Source: JAHECW01 sp964641415 (GTDB lineage Bacteria; Acidobacteriota; Thermoanaerobaculia; Thermoanaerobaculales; Sulfomarinibacteraceae). Taken from it: a stretch of DNA of 64,000 nucleotides. Shown piece by piece: positions 7,230 to 17,585 of the stretch. The notes beneath the pieces are model-generated. The model saw only the letters and a list, made by a program, of their open reading frames with translations. It ran no database searches and was not told the DNA's origin. The position numbers and the translations under genes are program-made. Location: contig CAZXMW010000004.1 of NCBI GenBank assembly GCA_964641415.1, positions 1-64,000 of the forward strand, written 5' to 3'. Positions within the stretch are counted from its first letter, which is position 1. The number at the start of each line of letters is the position of its first letter.

Positions 7230-8177
7230 TCAGCCCTCGCCGCGGAGGACCGCCAGCAGGCTCCGGAGGTCCTCGGGTGGGTCGGCCTCGAAGGCCACGG
7301 GGCCGCCGGTGACCGGGTGGACGAAGCCGAGCCGCCACGCGTGCAGCGCCTGGCGGGGAAATCGGCGGCAGGCGGCAGCCTGCCTGGGATCGGAAAGGTT
7401 GCGCCACTGCCGGCCGGCGTAGAGGGGGTCGCCGATGAGCGCGTGACCGACGTGGGCCATGTGGACCCGGACCTGGTGGGTGCGTCCGGTGATCAAGCGG
7501 CAGTGCAGCAGCGAGGCGCCGTCGAATCTCTCGGCAACGTTGTACAGGGTGCGCGCTGGACGGCCGTCGGCGACCACCGCCATCTGCTGCCGCTGGCGGG
7601 GGTTGCGGTCGATGGCGGCGTCGACTACGCCGCAGTCGTCGGCGGGCGAGCCGTAGCATACGGCGAGATAGACCTTGTCCACGGTGCGCCGGCGGAAGGC
7701 CAGCGCGAGGGCCTGGTGGGCGCGATCGGTCTTGGCGACGACCATCAGCCCGGTGGTGTCGCGGTCCAGCCGGTGGACGATGCCCGGCCGCGCGACGCCG
7801 CCGATCCCCGACAGATCGGAGCAGTGGTAAAGCAGCGCGTTGACCAGGGTCCCGGAAGGGTTTCCGGCGGCCGGGTGGACGACCATCCCGGCCGGTTTGT
7901 TGACCACCAGAAGCTCGTCGTCCTCGTACCGGACGTCGAGGAGGATCGCCTCGGGCGCAGTATCGGCCGGTTCGGGCTCGGGCTCGTCGACCACGAGGCG
8001 GTCGCCGGCGGCGACCAGGGTCGCGGGCCTGGCGGCGCCGCCGTTGTGGGTCACGAGCCCGGCATCGATGAACTTGCGGGCTCGGGATCGCGACCAGTCG
8101 TCGGACAGCTCTGCCAGTGCGCGATCGAGCCGGGTTCCGTGAAGCTCGTCGGGGACCTCGAGCTCGTGCCGGATCAT
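7230..8177 (-). CDS. rluD: Large-subunit rRNA pseudouridine synthase, RluD/RluA family
   Basis: Isomerises specific uridines of 23S rRNA to pseudouridine. The 315-residue protein has an N-terminal S4-like RNA-binding domain (SRSRARKFIDAGLV) and the catalytic motif HRLDRDTTGLMVVAK with the conserved Asp, then GRTHQVRVH. Start ATG 8177 overlaps the lgt stop as ATGA. The pairing lspA-lgt-rluD matches the common neighbourhood of lspA with RluD-type genes. The precise uridine targets are inferred from the family only. Confidence 0.88.
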   Translation of the reverse strand: MIRHELEVPDELHGTRLDRALAELSDDWSRSRARKFIDAGLVTHNGGAARPATLVAAGDRLVVDEPEPEPADTAPEAILLDVRYEDDELLVVNKPAGMVVHPAAGNPSGTLVNALLYHCSDLSGIGGVARPGIVHRLDRDTTGLMVVAKTDRAHQALALAFRRRTVDKVYLAVCYGSPADDCGVVDAAIDRNPRQRQQMAVVADGRPARTLYNVAERFDGASLLHCRLITGRTHQVRVHMAHVGHALIGDPLYAGRQWRNLSDPRQAAACRRFPRQALHAWRLGFVHPVTGGPVAFEADPPEDLRSLLAVLRGEG

Positions 8178-8953
8178 GACCTGTCGCGGCGCCCGATCCA
8201 CCAGTGGAGCCCGGCGCCGACGACGACGAGCGCCGTGGAAATGAGCTGACTGGTGGACAGCAGCCCGCCGAAATACAGGCCGCGAACGGCGTCGCCCCGA
8301 AACAGCTCGAGGACGAAGCGGCCGGCGCCGTACAGGACGAGATAGCCGGCGAAGACGCGGCCAGGGGCAAGGCGCAGCGCGAACAACCTCGACAGCACTC
8401 CGAACACGGCGAGGTTGAACAGGATCGCGTACGCCGGGAACGGGTGGAGAGCGATGCCGAGAGGCGTGCCGACGTTGGCCGTCGCGGCGGGATCGGTGTA
8501 GGTGATCGCCCAGGGAAGATCGCACTCATGGCCCCAGCAACATCCGGCGAGCAGACAGCCGATCCTGCCGATGGCCTGACCGAGGGCGAGGGAAGGCGCA
8601 ATGACGTCGAAGGTCTTCAGGGCGGGCAGGCGATAGCGGCGCAGGAGGACGGCGGCGGCAATCACCGCCGCGATGAAACCGCCGAGAAAAACCCCGCCGG
8701 CACGCACCAGGCCGAGCAACTGGGCCGGATCGGCCAGGTACCTCCGCCACTCGACGACGACCAGCAGGAGCTTGGCGCCGACCAGCGCCCAGATCACCAG
8801 CCAGAGCCCGAAGTCGACAATCCTCGAGCCGTCCATTCCGGCCGCGTCGGCGCGGCGACGAATGGTCCACAACGCGGCCAGCACGGCGAGTGCCAGCATC
8901 ACTCCGTAGGACGGCAGCTGGTAGAAGCCGAGGTCAATCAGGATCGGATGCAC
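8174..8953 (-). CDS. lgt: Prolipoprotein diacylglyceryl transferase
   Basis: Adds diacylglycerol to the lipobox Cys of prolipoproteins in the inner membrane. The 259 residues have several membrane spans plus the Lgt signatures GRIGCLLAGCCWG, HPFPAYAIL and GRFVLELFRGD. It overlaps lspA upstream by 20 bases and rluD downstream, so the first two steps of lipoprotein maturation are co-transcribed. Confidence 0.93.
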   Translation of the reverse strand: MHPILIDLGFYQLPSYGVMLALAVLAALWTIRRRADAAGMDGSRIVDFGLWLVIWALVGAKLLLVVVEWRRYLADPAQLLGLVRAGGVFLGGFIAAVIAAAVLLRRYRLPALKTFDVIAPSLALGQAIGRIGCLLAGCCWGHECDLPWAITYTDPAATANVGTPLGIALHPFPAYAILFNLAVFGVLSRLFALRLAPGRVFAGYLVLYGAGRFVLELFRGDAVRGLYFGGLLSTSQLISTALVVVGAGLHWWIGRRDRS

Positions 8954-9437
8954 TGTCGGCTCCCTTGGGGCGGGTCAGCTCCATGATGACGAGCAGGACG
9001 GCGCCGACGGTGATGGAGCTGTCGGCGAGGTTGAAGTCCGGCCACGACCAGACGCGGTCGCCGATGCGGACCCAGACGTGGATGAAGTCGATTACCCAGC
9101 CGTGGAGCACCCGGTCGATGAGATTGCCGACGGCGCCGCCCATGATCAGCCCGAAGGAGATGCCGGAAAGCAGGGTGTGCCGGCCGTGGCTGACGACCAT
9201 CCAGGCGATGACCACGACCGCGGTCAGGATCACCAGGTGGAGGACGACCCGCGACACCGGGCCGCCATCGGCAAACAGGCTGAAGGCGATGCCCGGGTTG
9301 CGGACGTGGCTCAGGGAGAGACCGGGAAACACCGGCAGCCGGGCGCCGTGCTCGAGATTGGCGACCACCGCCGCCTTGGTCAGCCGGTCGGCGCCGACGA
9401 CGACCGCTGCGGTCAGCCAGGGCAGAATATTGCGCAT
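8934..9437 (-). CDS. lspA: Lipoprotein signal peptidase (signal peptidase II)
   Basis: Cleaves the signal peptide of lipidated prolipoproteins. This is a four-span membrane protein of 167 residues from ATG 9437; a GTG at 9470 would add 11 residues but has no ribosome binding site. The catalytic aspartates are in GNLIDRVLHGWVIDF and FNLADSSI. It is the first gene of lspA-lgt-rluD. Confidence 0.92.
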   Translation of the reverse strand: MRNILPWLTAAVVVGADRLTKAAVVANLEHGARLPVFPGLSLSHVRNPGIAFSLFADGGPVSRVVLHLVILTAVVVIAWMVVSHGRHTLLSGISFGLIMGGAVGNLIDRVLHGWVIDFIHVWVRIGDRVWSWPDFNLADSSITVGAVLLVIMELTRPKGADSASDPD

Positions 9438-9545
9438 CAGCACCGTCCCGAGGGAGCGACGCTGTCGCACCCGAAAGTCGGCGACGCGAGGGATGGCACG
9501 AGCTTCATGGTCCGGCGCAGAGACTACGCGGCGCCGGCGCGCAGG

Positions 9546-9926
9546 TCAACTCGATGGCGATCCGATGATCGATCGAACCCGGTCCACGACCTCGTCGGTG
9601 GAAAACGGTTTGGTGATGTAACCTGCGGCGCCGACCTCGCGACCGCGAAGAACATCGGCCGCGAATCCGCGCGCCGTGAGCAGGATGATCGGCAGCCGTT
9701 TCGTGCGCGCATCGTGTCGCAGCCGTTCGGCGAGATCGAACCCGTTGGTCGATGTTGCCAACCCGACGTCGAGCAGGACCAGGTCGACGTGGTGCTCGCT
9801 GAGCAGGCGCTCGGCGCCCTCCGCCGATTGCGCCTCGCAGGTGCTGTAGCCGGCGCGCTCGAGCTTGAAGCTGAGAATGCGCCGGATGTAATCCTCGTCA
9901 TCGACGATGAGAACCCGGCCCGCCAT
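9546..9926 (-). CDS. Single-domain response regulator (receiver) protein
   Basis: A 126-residue CheY-like receiver with no output domain. The acidic pair DDED, phospho-acceptor Asp in LVLLDVG, Thr in LLTARG and Lys in TKPFS are all present, so it should be phosphorylatable. No histidine kinase is adjacent. The cognate kinase could be the CheA at 22 kb or an unlinked kinase; this cannot be decided from the window. Confidence 0.88.
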   Translation of the reverse strand: MAGRVLIVDDEDYIRRILSFKLERAGYSTCEAQSAEGAERLLSEHHVDLVLLDVGLATSTNGFDLAERLRHDARTKRLPIILLTARGFAADVLRGREVGAAGYITKPFSTDEVVDRVRSIIGSPSS

Positions 9927-9968
9927 TAACCGAGTGTACGCCCCGGAGCAGGCTCCGGCAAGGCGGCA

Positions 9969-10226
9969 TCAGTCGTCCCCGTGGCGCGGCCGAAACGGGA
10001 TCACGAGCTCGGTGACGAGCAGGGCCAGGTGCAGGACGCCGAATGCGCTCAGTGCGCCACGCACCGCCGGGGTGTCGATCATCAGAGCCCACCGGTAGGG
10101 AAAAAGGAACACGATCCGCGCCCAGGCCTCCGACCAGGGAAGCACGACCAGGAGCATGCCGACATTGGTCAGGTATGACGCGTACAGGAGCAGGACGACG
10201 ATGCGGAGGGCTCGCACGGGAGCCAT
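9969..10226 (-). CDS. Small hypothetical integral membrane protein
   Basis: An 85-residue protein starting MAPVRALRIV with two to three hydrophobic segments (RIVVLLLYASYL, GMLLVVLPW, LSAFGVLHLALLV). It ends in a charged tail RPRHGDD. I do not recognise a family. It lies between the receiver gene and the divergent glycosyltransferase. Confidence 0.6.
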   Translation of the reverse strand: MAPVRALRIVVLLLYASYLTNVGMLLVVLPWSEAWARIVFLFPYRWALMIDTPAVRGALSAFGVLHLALLVTELVIPFRPRHGDD

Positions 10227-10285
10227 GATACCCCGAGGCGCGCCCCGGGGCGGCGGGTGCCGGCCGGCAGCTGTAGAATCCGGAC

Positions 10286-11464
10286 GTGGCGTTCGTCTCT
10301 GAAGCCGTGAAGATCCTCTGGGGATCGCCGTTGCCGCCGATCCGCTCGGGGGTCGCGGACTACGCGGTGGAGATCCTCCCCGAACTCGCCGGGCTCGCAC
10401 GGCTGCGGGTGCTGGCGCCGCCGCAGTGGCGTCCTGCACCGGGCTGGCCGCCGTCGATCGAAGTCGTCGGCCTCGACGCGGCGCCGGATCCCGATGAGCG
10501 GCTCGTGCTCCACCTGGGCAACAACCCCTACCACGTGCCGTTTCTCGACCGCCTGCGAGACGGCGACGCCGTAGCGGTGGCCCACGATGTCGTGCTCCAC
10601 CACCTGCTGGTCGAGGCGACCCTGGCGAGCGGCGATGCCGACGGCTACGCCCGCGAGCTCGCCAAATCGCACGGCGCCGCTGGACAGGCGCTCGCGGCGG
10701 CGCGGCGGGTCGGCCTGACGGGCCACCTCGACCCGTTTCTGTACCCTGCCCGGCAATCGGTTCTGGCTCCCGCGAAGGCGATCGTCGTGCACTCCGCGTG
10801 GGCGGCTGCGACGGTACGTCGCGAGCTTCCAACGACCCCTGTCGGTCTGGTCGGGTTGCCGGTTGTCGATCCCGGACCGGTCGATCGGATCGCGCTTCGC
10901 CGTCGGCTGGGCCTGGATCCCGACGAGATCGTCGTCATGCACCTCGGCTTTCTCACTCCCGAGAAGGGGCTTGCCGACATCGTGACCGGCGTCGCCGCGG
11001 CGGCCTCGGCCGGGCTTCCGGTCCGCCTGATGGTGGTCGGCGAGGGTCGCGCGGCCGGAGACCTGCGTCGTGCGGTGGTGGGCACCCCGCTCGAGGATCG
11101 TGTCACCAGCACCGGCTGGATCGAGCCGGAGCGGTTTCCGGCGGCGCCAGCGGCCGCCGACCTGGGGGTCGTGCTGCGCACGCCGTCGGCAGGCGAAACG
11201 TCGTCAGCGGTGCTGCGCTTTCTCGCCTGCGGCGTTCCGGTCGCCGTGTCCGGGTTGCGGCAGTTTCTCGAGTGGCCGGAGCTCGCGGCGCCCCGGCTGA
11301 CACCGGGGCCTTCGGCGGCGGCCGAGCTCGCCCGACTGGTCTCGAGGGTCCGACAGCCCGGTTGGACGGATCGCCGGCTCGCCGCGCGAGAGGCCTATGA
11401 AGCGGGCCATCAGCCGGCGGCTGCTGCCCGCCAGCTGGTGGAGTTCGTCGCCGGGCTGCGGTGA
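10286..11464 (+). CDS. Glycosyltransferase, GT4-like
   Basis: A 392-residue GT-B fold protein. The N-terminal half includes WGSPLPPIRSGVADYA, typical of donor-retaining GT4 enzymes. The C-terminal half has HLGFLTPEKGL and the sugar-nucleotide motif region PSAGETSSAVLRFLACGVPV. It starts at GTG 10286 with a weak ribosome binding site. It is monocistronic and convergent with the TPR gene. It probably builds a surface or intracellular glycan; donor and acceptor are unknown. Confidence 0.75.
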   Translation: MAFVSEAVKILWGSPLPPIRSGVADYAVEILPELAGLARLRVLAPPQWRPAPGWPPSIEVVGLDAAPDPDERLVLHLGNNPYHVPFLDRLRDGDAVAVAHDVVLHHLLVEATLASGDADGYARELAKSHGAAGQALAAARRVGLTGHLDPFLYPARQSVLAPAKAIVVHSAWAAATVRRELPTTPVGLVGLPVVDPGPVDRIALRRRLGLDPDEIVVMHLGFLTPEKGLADIVTGVAAAASAGLPVRLMVVGEGRAAGDLRRAVVGTPLEDRVTSTGWIEPERFPAAPAAADLGVVLRTPSAGETSSAVLRFLACGVPVAVSGLRQFLEWPELAAPRLTPGPSAAAELARLVSRVRQPGWTDRRLAAREAYEAGHQPAAAARQLVEFVAGLR

Positions 11465-11517
11465 GCCGGGTCCGCCACCCAGCCCGAAGAGCGCCGTGGC
11501 GCGGGCAACCGGGGCTC

Positions 11518-13143
11518 TCAGGGAGCGGCGCGAACCGTGATCGCGTTGGCCGCGAGCAGCTCGGCGGCGAGGGCGGCGCGGGCCCGGGCCAGGTTGCCGG
11601 CGATCGCCTCGTCCGACGGATCGATCTCGACGGCGGCTTCCAGGAATGAAACCGCCTCCTGGTAGCGGGCCTGGTTGTACAGGGCGGCCGAGAAGAGGTT
11701 GAGCACCTCGGCCTCGTTGGCCCGGGTGGCGGTGACCTTCTTGAGGATCTCCTCGGCGGCGGCGTAGCTCGAGCGCTCGAGCATCAGCACGCCGCGCACG
11801 ATCTCGGTGTCGCCGTTGTCGGCGAGACCTGCGCGCGACAGCACCCGGTCGCTCTCCTCGATTCGTCCGGCGAGGGCGAGGGCGAGGGCCAGGGCACGTT
11901 GGACGTCATCGGGAGCGAAACCGCTGTCGACCGCGGACCGAAGCCGGGGCAACGCTTCGTCGGCGCGGCCGACGGCAAGCAGCGCCTGGCCCATTCGGGC
12001 GGCAAGCTGGGGATCGTCGTGGAGCAGGTTGGAAGCCGCCTCGAGCGCCTGAAGGCCCTCGTGATCGGCGCCGTCGGCGAGCAGCAGCTCGCCGCGGGCG
12101 AGCTGGACCTCGGGCAGCAGCGGGTTTTCGGCGATCGCCCGCTCCAGGTGGCCGAGCGCACGTTCCCGGTTTCCCAGACGGGCCTCGAGGAGGCCGAGCG
12201 CGGCCCAGCCGCGATCTGAGTGTGGTGAGCTCTCGGTGATCCTTCGAAAGACATCGCGCGCAGCCGACAGGTCGCTCTCGGCGATGAAGACCTCGCCCAG
12301 ACGCAGCTGCAGGCCGATGTTGTCGGGTTGCATGCCGAGAGCCGACTTGAGCGCGAACTCGGCCTGGTCCCAGTTGCCTCCTCGCTGGGCCGCCTCGGCC
12401 ATCAGCTCGAGCGCAGCGACGTTGTTGGGTTGGCGGGCGACCGCCTCGCGCAGAAGCTCGAGGCTGGTCGTGCTGTCGCCCTCCTCGAGCAATCGGTTGG
12501 CGCGCAGGATCAGATCCGGGATCGACATTTGACCGGTGAACGCCCCGACGCCGACCGCGCCGTAGGTGCGCAGCAGCGTGTCCGCCTCCTGGTCCCGACC
12601 CAGGGTCCGGAGCACCTCCGAGCGAAGCGGGATGAGCCGGCCGTCGGACGGATAGGCCTCGAGAAGCCGATCGATGTCGGCCAGCGCGCCCTCGAGGTCG
12701 TCGCCGGAGTCGATCCGGGACTGAACCGAGGAGAGGGTCGCCTCGAGATCGGGCGGGGGGGTCGTCGGGTCGGTGGTGACGCTGCGCCGACGGGCGCGAT
12801 CGAACAGATCGATGAACTCCTGGGTGTAGTAGTCGGGCAGCAGGGTCAGGTTTGGGTCCTCGACCAGCGCGGCTCGCAAGTGGGTCTGAACCTCGGATTC
12901 ACGGCCGAGTGCGAACAGGGTCCAGGCGACGTTGACGTGCAGCCGGGCCCGGTGGGACGGGTCTTCGGTCTCCTGGAGCGCCTGTCGGTACAGCTCGACG
13001 GCGCGCGAGAAGGAGCCTTGACGGAACGCCTGGATCGCGGCCTCCTCGCTCGGTGTCGTGGTATCGCTCTGAGCAGTCACGGGCAGCGTCGTCAGCAGGA
13101 GAGCGCCCAATACGAGTGCGAGCAGGGTCAGATGCTTGACCAT
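11518..13143 (-). CDS. Secreted TPR-repeat protein
   Basis: A 541-residue protein with an N-terminal signal peptide (LTLLALVLGALLLTTLPVTAQ) and many tetratricopeptide repeats from about residue 30 to the end, for example FRQGSFSRAVELYRQALQ and ALYNQARYQEAVSFLEAAV. It is likely a periplasmic scaffold. It lies just downstream of the membrane-bound PEGA-tailed kinase gene on the same strand (about 70 bases apart), which suggests co-expression. Start ATG 13143 is chosen because the signal peptide begins there. Confidence 0.8.
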   Translation of the reverse strand: MVKHLTLLALVLGALLLTTLPVTAQSDTTTPSEEAAIQAFRQGSFSRAVELYRQALQETEDPSHRARLHVNVAWTLFALGRESEVQTHLRAALVEDPNLTLLPDYYTQEFIDLFDRARRRSVTTDPTTPPPDLEATLSSVQSRIDSGDDLEGALADIDRLLEAYPSDGRLIPLRSEVLRTLGRDQEADTLLRTYGAVGVGAFTGQMSIPDLILRANRLLEEGDSTTSLELLREAVARQPNNVAALELMAEAAQRGGNWDQAEFALKSALGMQPDNIGLQLRLGEVFIAESDLSAARDVFRRITESSPHSDRGWAALGLLEARLGNRERALGHLERAIAENPLLPEVQLARGELLLADGADHEGLQALEAASNLLHDDPQLAARMGQALLAVGRADEALPRLRSAVDSGFAPDDVQRALALALALAGRIEESDRVLSRAGLADNGDTEIVRGVLMLERSSYAAAEEILKKVTATRANEAEVLNLFSAALYNQARYQEAVSFLEAAVEIDPSDEAIAGNLARARAALAAELLAANAITVRAAP

Positions 13144-13214
13144 GGCGAACACTGTACCCGTGACGGTGGGGCCGCCGCAAGCCTGTGCTGAATCGAGTCC
13201 GGCTGGGCCTCGGG

Positions 13215-14918
13215 CTAGCCACCGCCGGGGGCGACGCTGAGCCGCAGCTCGGCGGGCGCGGGCGGGATCTCGACCCTGGAACGATACGGCTCGGAGACGC
13301 CCGGCCAGCGCACCACGAGGTCGTGAGAACCGGCTTCGACCTTCTTGCGGACCAGGGGCAACGGGCCGACCTCGGCGCCGTCGAGAAAGACCCGGCCGCC
13401 GGGCAGGCGTAGAGCCGGGTCCGGCATCACGGTCAGCAGACCGAGATCGAGGTTGAGGACCACCGTGCGGGTCGACGGACCGATGGAGCGGGTGATCGTG
13501 CGGGTCGGGAAGTCGGGCACCGACAGCGTGAAACGGTAGGTTCCCGGGAGCAGCTCGATCGGCCCGCCGCTGGTCCGGCTGCCGCCGGCGAAGGGCCGAC
13601 CGTCGATCTCGACCTGAGCCGGAGGATCGACGTGCAGCCGCACCGAGACCGGCGCCGGCGTCGGAGTCGGCTCGGGCACCGGGGTCGGCGTCGGCGACGG
13701 GGTCGGGGTCTCGGTCGGCGTCGGCGTCGGCGTCGGAGTCGCGGTCGGTGTCGGGGTCGCGGTCGGCACCCACGGCGCGCCCTCGGCACCGAAGACGCGA
13801 GCTTGGAGCTCGTCGGAAAGATACAGCGCGGCGGCCGAAGCCACCAGCAGCGCGAGCAGAATGAGGAAGATCACGAGCACCGGGCTGCGCCGCCCGTCGT
13901 CGTCGTCGTCGACCTCCGGCGTGCGGCTGAGCTCAGTCACCGAGCCGTCGCCGGTGTCCACGTGCTCGGTGAGCTCGTCGTGGATCGACTCGTCCGACAG
14001 ATCGCGGGTCTGCGGCTCGGCGGTGGTGACCGGCGCCATGTTCGACATCGCGACTCGGAGCACGCCGGTGGTCGCCTCGGCGACGGACTCCCCCGGCTCG
14101 GCGCCGACGGCGTCGGGGATCGCCCGCAGGCCGTCCAGGATCTCGCGCACGTTCTGGTACCGGTCGGCAGGGTCCTTGGCCATGCACTTGACGATCATGG
14201 CCTGGAACTCGGCGGGGCAGGTGTCGGTGACGTCGGCCGGCCGAGTCGGCTCGTCGTTGAGGATCTGGTACAGCACGTTCGACAGGGACGCACCCTGGAA
14301 GGGCCGTCGGCCGGTGGCCAGCTCGTAGGCCACGACGCCGAGGGCGAAGATGTCGGTGCGGGGGTCGACGGTACCGCCCTGGATCTGCTCCGGGGCGAGG
14401 TAACCGGCGGTGCCGAGCGCGATCCCGGTCTGGGTGAGCTTTGTGCCGCCCTCGAGGGACTTGGCGATGCCGAAGTCCATGATCTTGACCGTGCCGTCCT
14501 CGAGGACCCGGATGTTGGACGGTTTGATGTCACGGTGGACGATGCCGCGCTGATGGGCGAAGTCGAGACCATCGCAGACCTGGAGCAGGATCGAGACCAC
14601 GGTGCGGGTGTCCTCGACCACGCCGGCACTGACCAGCTGATCGAGGTCGTACCCGGTGAGAAACTCCTGGACGATGTACGGGATCTCGTCCTGAACCCCG
14701 AAGTCGAACACCAGCGTGATGTTGCGGTGCACCAGGTTGCCGACGAACTGGGCCTCCTGCTGGAACCGCTGTCGGACCTCCTCGTCGGGCGAGGCGCACA
14801 TCTTGATCGCCACCGGCCGTTTGATGTACGGATCCCACGCCTTGAAGATGACGCCGAAGCCGCCGGCCGCGATCTGCGAGGAGATCTCGTACTTGCCGAT
14901 CTTCTTCGGTGTCTCCAT
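13215..14918 (-). CDS. Transmembrane Ser/Thr protein kinase with PEGA domain
   Basis: A Hanks-type kinase of 567 residues: G-loop AAGGFGVIFKA, Lys in VAIKM, HRDIKPSN catalytic loop and DFG, all intact. A juxtamembrane acidic stretch (VDDDDDG) is followed by one membrane span (VLVIFLILLALLVASAAALYL), a Thr-Pro-rich linker of repeated TPTP units, and a PEGA-like beta domain facing the periplasm. The start is ATG 14918 (METPKKIGKYEI). The PP2C at 50.3 kb could be an opposing phosphatase, but that is inference. Confidence 0.9.
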   Translation of the reverse strand: METPKKIGKYEISSQIAAGGFGVIFKAWDPYIKRPVAIKMCASPDEEVRQRFQQEAQFVGNLVHRNITLVFDFGVQDEIPYIVQEFLTGYDLDQLVSAGVVEDTRTVVSILLQVCDGLDFAHQRGIVHRDIKPSNIRVLEDGTVKIMDFGIAKSLEGGTKLTQTGIALGTAGYLAPEQIQGGTVDPRTDIFALGVVAYELATGRRPFQGASLSNVLYQILNDEPTRPADVTDTCPAEFQAMIVKCMAKDPADRYQNVREILDGLRAIPDAVGAEPGESVAEATTGVLRVAMSNMAPVTTAEPQTRDLSDESIHDELTEHVDTGDGSVTELSRTPEVDDDDDGRRSPVLVIFLILLALLVASAAALYLSDELQARVFGAEGAPWVPTATPTPTATPTPTPTPTETPTPSPTPTPVPEPTPTPAPVSVRLHVDPPAQVEIDGRPFAGGSRTSGGPIELLPGTYRFTLSVPDFPTRTITRSIGPSTRTVVLNLDLGLLTVMPDPALRLPGGRVFLDGAEVGPLPLVRKKVEAGSHDLVVRWPGVSEPYRSRVEIPPAPAELRLSVAPGGG

Positions 14919-15017
14919 ACCGCTCACTCTAGCCGACCCTGCAGGCTTCGACAATCTCCGGAGAATGGCCGGCCAGCGGATCGAATGACGGTTCCGGCCC
15001 GCGGGTGTCGAACCGGT

Positions 15018-15668
15018 TCAGGCACGCGTCAGGTGGAAGCCGAGCTCCTCGAGGTGAACACCCAGGTCGACGGTCTTGACCAGAACGCCGTCGACGGCAT
15101 GGACCCGGATCGGCGCGAAGTTGAGAATCGCGTTGAGCCCGGCGTCGGCCATCTGCTCGCAGACCCTCTGGGCCGCCGATGCCGGGGTCGTGATGACGCC
15201 GATCTCGACTCGGCGCTGGGCGACGATCTCGCCGAGCCGGGCGGCGTCCTCGACGAGCAGTCCAGCCGGCGTCGGGTCACCGATCCGGCTCGGGTCGGAG
15301 TCGAGAATCCCGACCACCAGGAAGTTACCGCCGGAGAAGCCGGAGTAGTGGCAGAGCGCGGTTCCGAGGTTTCCGGCGCCGACGATGATGAGCCGTCGCT
15401 CACGATCGAGACCGAGGATCTCGACGACGTACTGCCGCAGCTCGCGCACGTTGTAGCCGACACCGCGGACTCCGAACTCACCGAAGTAGGCCAGATCCTT
15501 GCGAATCTGCGCCGAGTTGAGGTTGAAACGATCCGCCAGAGCCTGACTCGAGACCGTTTCGATGCCGGCTTCGAGCAGGCTGTCCATGCACCTCAGGTAC
15601 ACCGAGAGCCGGGCCACCGTGAGATCCGAGATCGTGGAGTTGTCGACATGTCGCTTGTAGGCGGTCAT
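15018..15668 (-). CDS. rex: Redox-sensing transcriptional repressor Rex
   Basis: Senses the NADH/NAD+ ratio and represses fermentative and respiratory genes when NADH is low. The 216-residue protein has an N-terminal winged helix (SSQALADRFNLNSAQIRKDLAYFGEFG) and a Rossmann domain (IIVGAGNLGTAL). I start at ATG 15668 (MTAYKRHV), preceded by GAGG, rather than ATG 15716, which lies inside a probable Rex operator. It is divergent from guaA. Confidence 0.92.
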   Translation of the reverse strand: MTAYKRHVDNSTISDLTVARLSVYLRCMDSLLEAGIETVSSQALADRFNLNSAQIRKDLAYFGEFGVRGVGYNVRELRQYVVEILGLDRERRLIIVGAGNLGTALCHYSGFSGGNFLVVGILDSDPSRIGDPTPAGLLVEDAARLGEIVAQRRVEIGVITTPASAAQRVCEQMADAGLNAILNFAPIRVHAVDGVLVKTVDLGVHLEELGFHLTRA

Positions 15669-15715
15669 GGGCGCCTCGAGGCCGGACCCGGAAGCGAAGC
15701 TCGTGATCCGGGCCA

Positions 15716-15766
15716 TGTGGTGATTTTCACAAGCTTGATCTTACCGTGACTCGTGCAAATTCGCAA
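15716..15766 (-). promoter_or_regulatory. rex promoter with overlapping candidate Rex operator
   Basis: On the minus strand, -35 TTGCGA (15766-15761), 17-base spacer, -10 TAAGAT (15743-15738). TTGTGAAAATCACCACA (15732-15716) then lies across the expected transcription start. The TTGTGA half-site and the opposing CACA match the Rex box TTGTGAAnnnnTTCACAA apart from two or three bases. This predicts autorepression, which is common for rex. Overlap with the guaA upstream region means guaA may also be affected. Confidence 0.55.
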
Positions 15767-15832
15767 TTCGCCCGACGAACCGCTCTGCTCTGCTATGCTC
15801 CGCCCGATTACAGGGACAGGGACGGAGCGCCC

Positions 15833-17365
<1,533 letters not shown>

Positions 17366-17370
17366 CGCCT

Positions 17371-17468
17371 GAATGATGAATGATGAATGATGAATTGACA
17401 TCGCAGCCGACTTCCTGACGCGCCCCTCAGCTGGTTGCGACGGGATTCATCATTCAGCATTCATCATT
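17371..17468. repeat. AATGATG/CATCATT inverted-repeat element
   Basis: Tandem GAATGATGAATGATGAATGA at 17371-17390 (continuing to 17396) faces ATTCATCATTCAGCATTCAT at 17445-17464 (continuing to 17468) across about 48 bases of GC-rich sequence. The arms can form a long A/T-rich stem directly after the guaA stop. It may serve as terminator. Similar elements occur between genes in many environmental genomes. Confidence 0.6.
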
Positions 17469-17585
17469 TTCCACCGGCGCGAAGCGCAGGTGGTAGAATG
17501 CGCTCGCCCCGCCGGTTCAGCCTTACCCGGCGGGTCGCCGACCGTGGAGGTAACGGCCGGCGTGACACTCCAGGGAGGACAATCC

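Noticed and set aside
12328..13191. Long open frames opposite the TPR and kinase genes
   Set aside because: High GC produces long antisense frames; no motifs, and the minus-strand genes have clear domains.
13680..13790. Tandem repeats of ggcgtc type in the kinase gene
   Set aside because: They encode a Thr-Pro linker between the membrane span and the PEGA domain, a normal feature of such kinases.
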